Part shown: one piece after another, positions 25,034 through 34,000 of the stretch | Layout of the letters: every line of letters begins with the position of its first letter | Numbering within the stretch: position 1 is the first letter of the stretch | Assembly: GCA_021325145.1 (NCBI GenBank) | Contig: JAJPHR010000083.1 | Span: 37,921-101,920 of the forward strand | Direction of reading: 5' to 3' | Source: Verrucomicrobiota bacterium | GTDB taxonomy: Bacteria; Verrucomicrobiota; Verrucomicrobiia; Limisphaerales; Pedosphaeraceae | Length of the DNA stretch: 64,000 nucleotides | The notes under the pieces: generated by a model | Databases searched by the model: none | Seen by the model: only the letters and a program-made list of their open reading frames with translations | Told to the model about the DNA's origin: nothing | Translations under genes and position numbers: made by a program

Positions 25034-27190
25034 GTGATTTCGCTGCCGGCGGAGCGGGCCTGGCTTCAACTTAAGGTCCGGGTGACCGGGATCGTCACTG
25101 CGGCCGATCCGGCGTTGAAGGGAGGATTCTTCGTCCAGGATTCCAGCGCGGGCGTTTTCGTGGATAACGCGAATGGCCACCGTCCGGAACCGGGTGAAGT
25201 GGTGGAAGTGTCGGGGTTGAGCATGGTGGGGGCATACGCACCCATCGTCACCGGACCGGTCATCCGAAAGCTTGGAACCGCGCCGTTGCCGCCGGCCAAG
25301 CCCGTGCCAATCGAGCGTTTGATGTCGGGGGCGGAGGACAGCCAGCGAATTGAAGTCTCGGGGATCGTGCGCGCGGCGCGCGTGGATGGGGAGCATCTTT
25401 CCATTGATCTCATGTCGGGCGGTTACAGCTTTCGGGTGTATGCTCCGCTCGCTTCCGCCACGGATCCGCAGGCGTTGGTGGCCGCCCAGGTGCGCGTGCG
25501 CGGCACCGCGGCCGAAGCGCATAACCGCACGCTGCGGCAATTGATCCGCGCGGAAGTTTATGTGCCTGTCCCTGCTGATTTCATTGTGGAGAAACCGGAA
25601 TTGGCCAATCCCTTTGACCAGCCGGTGGTGCCGCTCTCCAGCCTGGCGCAATACCATCGGAACAATTCGTTGGACGAACGGATCCACGTCAAAGGCGTGG
25701 TGACGCTCCAAAAGCCCGGCGAAAAACTGTTTCTTCAGGATGCCACGGGGGGCTTGCAAGTTCAGAGCCGCCAGCCCGCGATCTTCGCGCCGGGCGAAGT
25801 CGTCGAGGCCGTCGGATTTCCGAATTTCGAAAATTACCTGCCGGTCCTGCAGGACGCCGTTTTCCGCAAAGCGGGCGATCCGCTGGTGGCGGTAACGCCC
25901 AAGCAGGCATCGCTGGAAGATGTTCAAAACGGCCTGCATCACGCGGACTATGTTTCGTTCCAGGGCCGGCTGATTGATCGCGCGACCAGGCAAATGCGCC
26001 GGCAGATGACCGACCCGGCCGGCATGCAAACCACCCTGGTGCTGCAAAGCACCAACCTGCTCTTCACCGCTGAAGGAGACGAACCGGCGGAGAAAGCGGA
26101 GTTGGCCTTGATCCCGCTGGGCAGCACGCTCGAAGTCAGCGGGATTTGCCTCACGGAAATCGACAGCGATGGAAAGATGAAATCGTTCCGGCTGCTGATT
26201 CGAACGCCGAATGATGTGAAAATACTTGAGCGGCCGAGTTGGTTTACCCCGCGGCGTCTGCTGGTTGGTTTCGGACTCCTGTGCGCCGTGCTGGTGGTCA
26301 TCATGGGCTGGACCGTGATGCTTTCGAAGAAAAATGCGACGCTAAGCCTGCTGATTCGCGAGCGGGAGGAAGCGCAAATCGAGCTTCAGCGCGCTCATGA
26401 CCTGCTCGAGGAACGGGTCAAGGAACGGACGGCGGAGCTTAAATTTCAAATCACGGCCCGCAAAGAGTCCGAACTGCAATCCAAGGCGGTGCTGGGCGAG
26501 CGAACGCGCCTGGCGCAGGAACTGCACGATACGCTGGAGCAGAGCCTGGCGGGCATCGCGTTGCAATTGGAGGCGGCTTCCAAGTTGTACGAGCGCAACC
26601 CGGACGCCGCCGTCCGCCACCTTGACCTGGCCCGCAACCTGATGAATCAAAGCCAGGTGGAAGTGCGGCGATCCGTGTGGGATTTGCGCTGCCGGGCGCT
26701 GGAACAGTTCGACTTGCCCGGTGCCTTGTTGCGCAGCGCGAGACAAATGATCCACGGGACCGGCATCCGTGTCGAACTTGAAACCAGGGGCCAGGCGCGC
26801 CCGTTGCCTGAGGTGGTCGAAGAAAATTTGCTGCGCATGGGCCAGGAGGCGCTCACCAATGTCATCAAGCACTCGGAGGCCGCCCGCGCGGACATTGAAT
26901 TGGAGTTTGGTGTGCAGAACGTTCTGTTAAAAATCACTGATGATGGTCGCGGCTTTAATCCCGAAACAGCGGTCGGACCCCAGGACGGACATTTCGGATT
27001 GCTGGGGATGTCGGAACGGGCCAAGCGTCTCGGGGGCAAAGTCCAAATCGAGAGCGCGCCGGGAAAGGGCACGACGGTGCGCGTGGAAATTCCCGTCGAA
27101 CCGATGCAGATTTTCCAGCCCCTGCCCGCCGATGAATCGTCCGCTGAAGAACCAGTCATCTCCAGCGCGTCCGAAGGGGCCACGACATGA
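25034..27190 (+). CDS. NarX/DesK-type sensor histidine kinase with periplasmic OB-like domains
   Basis: At least 718 residues from a GTG at 25034. The periplasmic part has about three OB-like units (for example KGVVTLQKPGEKLFLQDATG and PGEVVEAVGFPNFENYLPVL), then a membrane helix at 408-431, a coiled-coil linker, the HisKA_3 dimerisation/phosphoacceptor region with His498 in LAQELHDTLEQSLAGIALQL, and a HATPase with EEN..RMGQEALTNVIKHSEA, DDGRGFNP and GLLGMSERAKRLGG. The frame is open upstream to 24887 and encodes a signal-peptide-like segment (NFVTFALLFNGPLIFSAQ), so the true start is probably upstream but uses no ATG, GTG or TTG. It overlaps the response regulator by four bases. The signal is unknown. 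Confidence 0.9.
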   Translation: MISLPAERAWLQLKVRVTGIVTAADPALKGGFFVQDSSAGVFVDNANGHRPEPGEVVEVSGLSMVGAYAPIVTGPVIRKLGTAPLPPAKPVPIERLMSGAEDSQRIEVSGIVRAARVDGEHLSIDLMSGGYSFRVYAPLASATDPQALVAAQVRVRGTAAEAHNRTLRQLIRAEVYVPVPADFIVEKPELANPFDQPVVPLSSLAQYHRNNSLDERIHVKGVVTLQKPGEKLFLQDATGGLQVQSRQPAIFAPGEVVEAVGFPNFENYLPVLQDAVFRKAGDPLVAVTPKQASLEDVQNGLHHADYVSFQGRLIDRATRQMRRQMTDPAGMQTTLVLQSTNLLFTAEGDEPAEKAELALIPLGSTLEVSGICLTEIDSDGKMKSFRLLIRTPNDVKILERPSWFTPRRLLVGFGLLCAVLVVIMGWTVMLSKKNATLSLLIREREEAQIELQRAHDLLEERVKERTAELKFQITARKESELQSKAVLGERTRLAQELHDTLEQSLAGIALQLEAASKLYERNPDAAVRHLDLARNLMNQSQVEVRRSVWDLRCRALEQFDLPGALLRSARQMIHGTGIRVELETRGQARPLPEVVEENLLRMGQEALTNVIKHSEAARADIELEFGVQNVLLKITDDGRGFNPETAVGPQDGHFGLLGMSERAKRLGGKVQIESAPGKGTTVRVEIPVEPMQIFQPLPADESSAEEPVISSASEGATT

Positions 27191-27816
27191 AAAAGGACGC
27201 GAAGATCCGGATTCTGATTGCGGACGATCACTACATCGTTCGCATCGGTTTGGTGGCGCTGGTCAGCACTGAACCGGACATGGAGGTCGTCGCGGAAGCG
27301 GCCGATGGCGCGCAGGCGCTGGAACTCTTCGCGAAATGCAATCCCGATCTGGCACTGATCGATTTAAGCATGCCGGTGAAGAGCGGCATTGAAACCACGA
27401 TTGAAATTCGGAAGCGATTTCCCGCCGCGGCGGTGCTCATTCTCACGGCCTACGATGGCGATGAGGACATTTACCGGGCCTTGCAAGCGGGAGCCCAGGG
27501 ATACGTGCTTAAAAGCTCCTCGGGCGAAAAGCTGATTCCCGCGCTGCGGTCGGTCGCCGCCGGGCAGCGCTGGATACCCAAGGACGTCGCCAGCCGGCTG
27601 GCGTCGCGGAGTTCGTTCGAGCAATTGACACCGCGCGAAGTGCAAGTGCTCCAGGAACTCGCAAAGGGTTTGGCGAACAAGGAAATCGCGGACACCTTGA
27701 ACATCACCGAGCATACGACCAAGGACCATTTGAAGAGCATCCTCTCCAAGCTGCGCGTGGCAGATCGGACGGAGGCAGTCACCGCGGCGTTGCAACGGGG
27801 GATTATTCATTTGTAG
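27187..27816 (+). CDS. NarL/FixJ-type response regulator
   Basis: A 209-residue response regulator: receiver domain at residues 7-122 with acidic Asp13-Asp14, phosphoacceptor Asp59 (LALIDLSMP), Thr/Ser switch region (LILTAYDG) and Lys109 (YVLKSSSG), followed by a LuxR-type helix-turn-helix at about 143-205 (LTPREVQVLQELAKGLANKEIADTL). It is coupled to the sensor kinase by an ATGA overlap, so the two form a cognate pair. The regulator would bind DNA as a dimer after phosphorylation. Targets are unknown; the divergent promoter of the 1322-residue secreted protein is the nearest candidate. The gene ends 44 bases before the convergent cupin gene. Confidence 0.94.
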   Translation: MKKDAKIRILIADDHYIVRIGLVALVSTEPDMEVVAEAADGAQALELFAKCNPDLALIDLSMPVKSGIETTIEIRKRFPAAAVLILTAYDGDEDIYRALQAGAQGYVLKSSSGEKLIPALRSVAAGQRWIPKDVASRLASRSSFEQLTPREVQVLQELAKGLANKEIADTLNITEHTTKDHLKSILSKLRVADRTEAVTAALQRGIIHL

Positions 27817-27860
27817 GAGCCAGCGGAAGAAAGCGAAGCAAACAAGTAGAGGCCGGCCCT

Positions 27861-28256
27861 TCAGCCCTTGTATTGTTCTTCGCTGACCTTTTCCATCCAG
27901 TCCACAACCTTGCCGTCGAGCGCCTCTTGAATCGCGATGTGCGTCATGGCCGTGGTCGGCGCAGCACCATGCCAATGTTTCTCGCCCGGCGGAAACCAAA
28001 TGACATCGCCTGGACGGATTTCTTCGATCGGACCTCCCCAACGCTGCGCCCGGCCGCAACCGGACGTGACAATCAAGGTTTGGCCGAGTGGGTGAGTATG
28101 CCATGCGGTTCGAGCGCCAGGTTCGAACGTGACACTGGCACCAGCCGCGCGCGCCGGGGCATTCGCCTGAAATAGAGGGTCAATGCGCACCGTGCCGGTA
28201 AACCAGTCGGCCGGTCCTTTGTTGGAAGGTTGTGAGCCGTTTCTTTTGATTTCCAT
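27861..28256 (-). CDS. Small single-domain cupin protein
   Basis: A 131-residue cupin. The first cupin motif is seen in GARTAWHTHPLGQTLIVTSG (two metal-binding His), followed by the second motif RPGDVIWFPPGEKHWHGA with a third His. These small cupins bind a divalent metal and include enzymes such as (R)-mandelonitrile lyase-like proteins, as well as sensors and isomerases; the reaction is not predictable. No signal peptide is visible, so it is cytoplasmic. It is encoded downstream of, and on the same strand as, the SDR oxidoreductase, with a hairpin in the 165-base gap. The two may act together in detoxification, but that is speculation. Confidence 0.85.
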   Translation of the reverse strand: MEIKRNGSQPSNKGPADWFTGTVRIDPLFQANAPARAAGASVTFEPGARTAWHTHPLGQTLIVTSGCGRAQRWGGPIEEIRPGDVIWFPPGEKHWHGAAPTTAMTHIAIQEALDGKVVDWMEKVSEEQYKG

Positions 28257-28297
28257 AGTTGTTGCACGAGTCTTTTTTCCGCGTCAGGCGGACGGCG

Positions 28298-28316
28298 GCG
28301 CGCATAGAGTGCGCGC
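28298..28316. terminator. GCGCGCA/TGCGCGC hairpin between SDR and cupin genes
   Basis: A perfect 7-bp stem with a 5-base loop lies about 105 bases past the SDR stop, on the path toward the cupin gene. No T-run follows in that direction, so termination is only a possibility. Confidence 0.35.
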
Positions 28317-28421
28317 CCTACCTGCGCCTGGCAGGCGGGCAGCCCTTTGTCCGCCGCGTCGCTGTGACGACTTACGATGCCCAGTATAATTCATTTCATT
28401 GAGATGAGCCGGGAATTACCG

Positions 28422-29165
28422 TTAATACTCCTGGCGCGTGGGCCGAAACAGAATTTCGTTCACGTCCACGTCCTCTGGCTGGCTCATCGCGAAGGCGACT
28501 GCCCGCGCGAATGAATCGGCAGGAATCGCGACCTCCTTATAGAGCTTCTGGACTCTGGCAGCGACGTCCCGATCGGTCACGCTGTTTGGCAGTTCCGTCG
28601 CCACCGCGCCCGGCGAAATCACCGTCGTGCGGATGTTGTAGGGCTTTACTTCCTGCCGCAACCCTTCGGAAAGAGCCCGCACGGCAAATTTGGTCGCCGA
28701 ATAGACCGTGGAGCCAGGGCTGACTTTGTGGCCGGCCACCGAGGAGACGTTGATGATTTGTCCGGATTTCTGCTGTTTCATATACGGCAATGCCGCAGCG
28801 ATGCCATACAGCACCCCCTTGATATTCACGTCAATCATCCGGTCCCATTCGTCAACCTTGAGGCTCTCGATCAGCGACTGCGGCATCAGCCCGGCGTTGT
28901 TAATGATGACATCAATGCGCCCGAACTTTTGCACGGCGGTGTCAACCAATCGCTTCACCTGGTCACGATTGGTGACGTCTGTAACTACTGCGAGCGCCTT
29001 GCCGCCGCCGGCGGCCAACGCGTCAGCCAATGTTTTGAGGCGATCAAGACGCCGCGCGCCCAGCACAACACTCGCGCCCTGCGCGGAGAGAAGCCGGGCG
29101 GTCGCCTCGCCCAGTCCGCTGCTTGCACCCGTGATCACAACGACTTTTCCCTGGATGTTTTCCAT
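28422..29165 (-). CDS. Short-chain dehydrogenase/reductase
   Basis: A 247-residue classical SDR starting at the ATG at 29165, which has a textbook AAGGAG ribosome site seven bases upstream; a longer frame to 29231 lacks one. Motifs: nucleotide-binding TGASSGLG (12-19), NNAG (89-92), catalytic Ser142 (INVSSVAG) and Tyr155-Lys159 (VYSATKF). The closest well-known relatives are YdfG-like NADP-dependent oxidoreductases acting on small hydroxy or keto substrates, but the substrate cannot be assigned. It is cytoplasmic and lies upstream of a cupin gene on the same strand. The strong ribosome site is unusual for this window and suggests high expression. Confidence 0.92.
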   Translation of the reverse strand: MENIQGKVVVITGASSGLGEATARLLSAQGASVVLGARRLDRLKTLADALAAGGGKALAVVTDVTNRDQVKRLVDTAVQKFGRIDVIINNAGLMPQSLIESLKVDEWDRMIDVNIKGVLYGIAAALPYMKQQKSGQIINVSSVAGHKVSPGSTVYSATKFAVRALSEGLRQEVKPYNIRTTVISPGAVATELPNSVTDRDVAARVQKLYKEVAIPADSFARAVAFAMSQPEDVDVNEILFRPTRQEY

Positions 29166-29453
29166 TTTGAACTCCTTTTTTTGAGTTAATCGATGGAGTG
29201 AATATACCTCACATGGGCGCGGCTGTCGCACGGGGTCTTGCTACACCTGTTGCAGGATTGCCCCACTGGGACAAGTCAGTTTGGCTTCGCGAGAATCCGT
29301 GAAACTTATGTCACCGTTTTTGCGCCTCCGCGTCTTTCCGTTGAAACGGAACGGGGTGGTTGATGTGGCAGTGCGAAGTATGGGTTTGATTCTGACGGAT
29401 CGCAGGGGTGAATTGATTCAACCCTTTCAGAGTTGATGAATTTGTGCTCGCCA

Positions 29454-29510
29454 CCCAGGGTGGCGCGTTCCGCGCGACCCTGGGCTGAATGATTAAATCC
29501 CGTAGGGATT
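29454..29510. repeat. Hairpin CCCAGGGT/ACCCTGGG followed by AATCCC..GGGATT palindrome
   Basis: CCCAGGGT at 29454-29461 pairs with ACCCTGGG at 29477-29484, and AATCCCGTAGGGATT (29496-29510) is a second palindrome. The same pair of words recurs in the 69-bp repeats just downstream, so this looks like one REP-type unit. Confidence 0.6.
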
Positions 29511-29604
29511 TCGGATTTGCCGCACTGACAAAGTCGGCGAGCAAGCAGCCAGGCTGATTTGGCGCGCACCAGCCCAGCGCAATGCCGCGTTGAATTGGCT
29601 GGCG

Positions 29605-29673
29605 GAAATCTCAAAGGGATTGCAATCGTTCAGTTCAGCGTTGCGCGTGCTGTGTCGTAGCGGAGCGAAGACG
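29605..29673. repeat. 69-bp direct repeat, copy 1
   Basis: Matches 29708-29776 at 60 of 69 positions without gaps; all nine differences are transitions. It contains GGGATTGCAATC, TTCAGCGTTGCGCGTG and CGTAGCGGAGCGAAGACG. Confidence 0.75.
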
Positions 29674-29707
29674 GGAGGCGGAGGCAGTCACCGCGGCTTT
29701 GCTGGCT

Positions 29708-29776
29708 GAAATCCCGGAGGGATTGCAATCATTCAGCCCAGCGTTGCGCGTGCCGCGTCGTAGCGGAGCAAAGACG
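29708..29776. repeat. 69-bp direct repeat, copy 2
   Basis: Second copy of 29605-29673, 103 bases downstream, containing the full palindrome AATCCCGGAGGGATT at 29710-29724. A related CGTCTTCGCTGCGCTGCGACG word in reverse orientation lies near 47591. Confidence 0.75.
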
Positions 29777-30229
29777 AAGGCACGAGCTACGCTGGGCCGG
29801 CGTCCAGACAAACCAACAACCCGGAAAGGGTTGAATCAGAAACCATGCCACAGCGCTTAAGCGTTCCGGCTGGAGGGCAAAGCGGGAATCGGTGCATGGC
29901 TTTAGGTAGCTGTATGTTTCTTTGGACAAAGAGGAGGCAGTCCGGTATAGTCCCAAGCCGGCCCAGGCGCCCGGTCTTTGGCCGCTGCCTTGCGGCAGTT
30001 GGGGGTTGTTCTTTGAAATCGGGGTTGGGTTCGCGTGGCCGCAAGCCATGGAATTAAGGCAAATTAAACCAAATTAAAGTAAATTAAGCCTCCTTTTTTG
30101 GCGCGAATAAGGGCAAATGGAGGTTTAACGTTAACGGGGAAGGCGCGTGCCGCAGTTTGGGCGGGATGCGAGGGTCCAGCAAGCCAGCCTTCCGCGCAAC
30201 TTGGGGTGCCTGGCGGTGTTTTATTGCGG
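29777..30229. other. Gap before the GspC-like gene, no supported gene
   Basis: Apart from TAAATTAA-type short iterations at 30055-30090 nothing recognisable is present. The in-frame extension of the downstream gene to 30098 reads as non-coding low-complexity sequence. Confidence 0.4.
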
Positions 30230-30913
30230 ATGAGACGCAGCATTAAAACGGTGATTTGCCTTGTAACCGGAGCGGTTCTGGCCATCGGAGCGACGGGCGC
30301 GGCCAGTGGAGTCACCCAAGATTCGTATGGCGCGATTGCCGCGCGGAATGTCTTTGACTTGAAGGCGCCGGTCCCTCCCCCTGTGTTCACCAACCCGCCA
30401 CCCCCGGCGGCCAACATCAAGTTGACCGGCATCTCCAGCATGTTGGGAACCAGGCGCGCCCTGTTTTTGGTTTCGGCGGCGGCACAACCGGGCAAGCCGC
30501 CGGGAAAAGAGGAATCTTATATTCTAGCGGAAGGCGAGCGACAGGGGGTGATCGAAGTGCTGGAGGTCAATCAGAAAGCCGGCATCGCCAGGATCAGGAA
30601 CGACGGGAACGAGTCGGTGCTCGCCCTCGACACAACCGCCAAGCCGGCGGGTGCTTCAGCAGGCGGAGCGCCGCCACGTCCATCTTTTCCCACCGCCGCG
30701 AAGGCCGACATCCCCTTGACGCGGGGCTCGGGACCGCTTGCGCCAAACCATGCCTTGTATGCCGGCGTGAATAATGGCGCGGCAACGCAGCCGCCGGAAA
30801 TGTCCGCGGAAGAGAAAACCATTTTAACGGAAATCGAGCGGCAGAGAACCCAGCCGTTGGTGGACCAGGGGCTATATCCACCGATGCCGGGTTCTCCATT
30901 ATTACAGAAGTAG
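30230..30913 (+). CDS. GspC/PilP-like exported protein
   Basis: A 227-residue protein from the ATG at 30230 (open to 30098, but the extension looks non-coding). An N-terminal hydrophobic helix (TVICLVTGAVLAIGATGAA) serves as signal or anchor. It is followed by YGAIAARNVFDL, a proline-rich spacer, and a small beta domain (IKLTGISSMLGTRRALFLV, then ESYILAEGERQGVIEVLEV and GIARIRNDGNES). That arrangement resembles the homology region of type II secretion GspC or PilP proteins, which link the inner-membrane platform to the secretin. No other secretion gene is adjacent. The C-terminal 80 residues are Pro/Ala-rich and end in a charged helix. Assignment by pattern only. Confidence 0.6.
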   Translation: MRRSIKTVICLVTGAVLAIGATGAASGVTQDSYGAIAARNVFDLKAPVPPPVFTNPPPPAANIKLTGISSMLGTRRALFLVSAAAQPGKPPGKEESYILAEGERQGVIEVLEVNQKAGIARIRNDGNESVLALDTTAKPAGASAGGAPPRPSFPTAAKADIPLTRGSGPLAPNHALYAGVNNGAATQPPEMSAEEKTILTEIERQRTQPLVDQGLYPPMPGSPLLQK

Positions 30914-31032
30914 TCTAAAGATTCAAGCGGCGCTGCCAGCGATGGCGCCATGCCGAATTTTCCTACCGATCCGTTCGGGGTTGGATACCCAGTGCTTGAA
31001 AAATAAATTATCCTGGCACCGCCGCGGATAAA

Positions 31033-34000
31033 TTATTTCACGCGCACGCGATAGAACTGCTGGGTTGCCGACACTGGAACGATGTAAGGCGCCGTCGCGG
31101 CGGGAATGTCGGTGTAAGGCCCGGTGGCAGTCGGGGCGGATTGCAAGGTGCCCGGCGACCAGGTGAACACGACGTTCGTGCCGGCGGCTTGCATATAAAG
31201 CGTCACCACTGGATTGCTCGCGGCGAGGAAATGGTTTTGAACCTGGGCGGCGTTGAGCGCGTACGGGTAAATGGCCACTTCGTCAATGAGACCCTTAAAG
31301 TTCGAGGTGTAAGTGCTGCTAAAGCTGGCCTGACGGGAACCGATGCTGAGCGGGCTCGTGCCCATTTGCAGTCCGTTCGACATGACAGCGCTGGCGTTCA
31401 ACACGCCGTTGATATAAAGCAGCACCAACCCGTTGGGTTCGTCGCAAACTCCCACCACATGCCGCCAGGCGTTGGTGTTGCTCGCGCCGATGTTCCCGTT
31501 GGCATTGTGCGCGATGTTGATCGCGTCGCGAATTGAAAAACGAAAACTGGAGTTGCCGGAGCCGCAGTCCAGATTGAACTGTTCGCCGCCGCCGCCGTAG
31601 CCATAAGTAACAATGCCCGCGCCGCTCGCCTGCGCCATGCCTTCGCCGTTGACCCACGCTTCCACGGAGAAGGTGGCATTGTTGACGAACGTGCTGAAAT
31701 CGATTCCGAAGATGTTCCCCACATAGCTGTCGGTGATCGCCACGGAGTTGACGCGGTTGGTGCCGAATTCGACCGCTGTGTTCGGGTCTTTCGGGTTATA
31801 CCCGGGGAAGCCGAGGTTAGCGCTGAGGTACTGGCCGTCGTGGCCGCCCACTGAATCGTGCGCCACCGTGCCATTCGTTTCATCCAAACGCCAATAGGCA
31901 ATCGGATTATCCGCCATGACCACCTGGGCGTAGCTGATGGTGGGAGTGGGCACAATGGTCAGCAGAGCGCCGGGAGTGTTGGTAACTCCGAAACTGTTTG
32001 AGATGGAGCAGGTGTAAGTGCCGGCATTGGCAAACTGGGCGTTGCCCAGAGTGTAGGTGGAAGCCGTCGCGCCTGAAATATTGGTTCCGTTCAGCTTCCA
32101 TTGAAACGTCAGTGGCGAACTGCCGCCCGACGCGACCGCCAGAGTGACATGGTCCCCGGCATACCGGGCCGTGGGCTGCGGGGGCTGATAAATCAATGGC
32201 CGACCCGCGGGCAGCAGCCCATAGACGTTCAGCCGGCCCGAGAAGGTCGCCAGGTACACTTTCGAATTCGCAACCGTGGGCGGAACGAACTTGGCGTAGA
32301 GGCCAACAGAGTCGCGCGCGCTGTATTGTTCGGAGTTCCAAAGTTCGTTGGTCACGTTCTGGGCGTCATAAGCGTGCATGATTCCCGGACGCACGGCCTG
32401 GTTGGCATCGCCGGTAAATTGGTGCGCGGCCCAGAGAATGCCGGAGCCGGCGTTCGTGCCATTGGCTGAGACGGCCAGCATGCCGCCGGTCATGCCATTG
32501 ACCCAGGCCGGCGTGGGGCTTTGGGAATACGCGGGGGTTATGAATACTCCGTTTACCTTGTCGAATTGATACTGGTGCAAATGATCGCTCTCTCCCCAAA
32601 CGTAAGTGTAGGAACCGTCCGGGCCGTCCCACCAAACCGGCGCGCCGTGGATATGGTTGAAGCCCAGGCCGGTGGGCGTGACCGGAATCGCTTGCACGAT
32701 GTTGGTGTCGGAAGTTCCCAAACTGACACCGCCCATGTTGTCGCGGTTCACAACATAGAGATTGGCGGGCACGGTGCTGCTGCTCTTGCCGCCGCCGATG
32801 GCAAGACTCGTCCCCGGAATAAGCATGATACCGCCCGCGCCGAGGTCCCAATCGCCGCCGTTCAGAAAACTATAGTTGTAAGGCGTGAACCAGCTCATGA
32901 TGCTGAGATCCACACCGCTGAGTTTCAGGAAGCTCATGCCACGGTTGGCGGTGTCGGAGGGATTGCCCGTGGAACCGACCGTGCCGTTGCCGGTGGAAAC
33001 AAAAATGTTGCCGCTTGAATCCGCCGCTGGTCCCTGACCGCTCATCCAGATGCCGCCTTGGGAACCGGTGGTGGTGTCGGCGTAAACGGCGACTTGCGCC
33101 AAAGTAGCCGCGTTGTAGGCCATGACCCAACCGTGATAGGGGCCCCAATCGCAATGCGAAGACCAACCCATGAAAACATTGCCGTTCGCCAGTGTCAGCG
33201 CAGTCCGCTGGTTGTTTTTCTGCGGATCAAACGTCACTCCACCATAGCTCCCTGAAATAATCACGGGCGCCAGGCGGTTGGTCCCGGTGGTGATGTCCAG
33301 CGCGTAAAGGCGTTGCACAAAATTCGTGGTCAGTGAAACAACCTCCTTGGTGCGCACGACCAGATACATGATTTTCGCCGCCGGATCGATCACGGGCGTG
33401 CCGACAATCCCAATGTTCCCGCTGAAATCGCGATAGGGATTGCAGGCCCCATTCATGTCGCTGTTGACGGGCACCAGGACGTTCGTGCCGCCGAACGTGC
33501 CGAGAAAGTTGGTCTGCCAGTACGGCGTGACGACGGTCGGATCATCCGCATCGAAGGCATAGACGGAATCATTGACCGTGGCCACATAAACAACGTTGTG
33601 CACCCCCTTGCCGGGAATCGTGACGTTCGTGGCCACCAACGGTTGCGCATAAATCTGATCGTCCACCGGGCGCGTGTAAATCAGCCCGAAGGTGTTCGTA
33701 TTGACGTTGCCGGCGTTCAGGGCCGTTTCGTTCAAATTGTCCCCCGAACGATTGTTGTCGTTGTGTTGAGTCAGCACCGCCATCAATGGCGCGGCCGGAT
33801 TCGACGCGAGGGTAACGAACGATTGAACCGGTGTGGTCCAGGCTGTCCCTCCGCCGTTTACGGCGCGAATGGAAGAATAGTAAGTCGTATTGGCCGTCAG
33901 CCCGAAAATTCCCCGCGCGAAAAACCCCGTTTGCAAGCCCAACGGAATGCTCTTCGCCCACGCGGCTGGATTGGTGCCACCATTCACCGGCCCGTAAAAA

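Noticed and set aside
30098..30229. N-terminal extension of the GspC-like protein
   Set aside because: The upstream codons give Gly/Ala/Arg-rich noise and put the hydrophobic helix at residue 50; the ATG at 30230 fits better.
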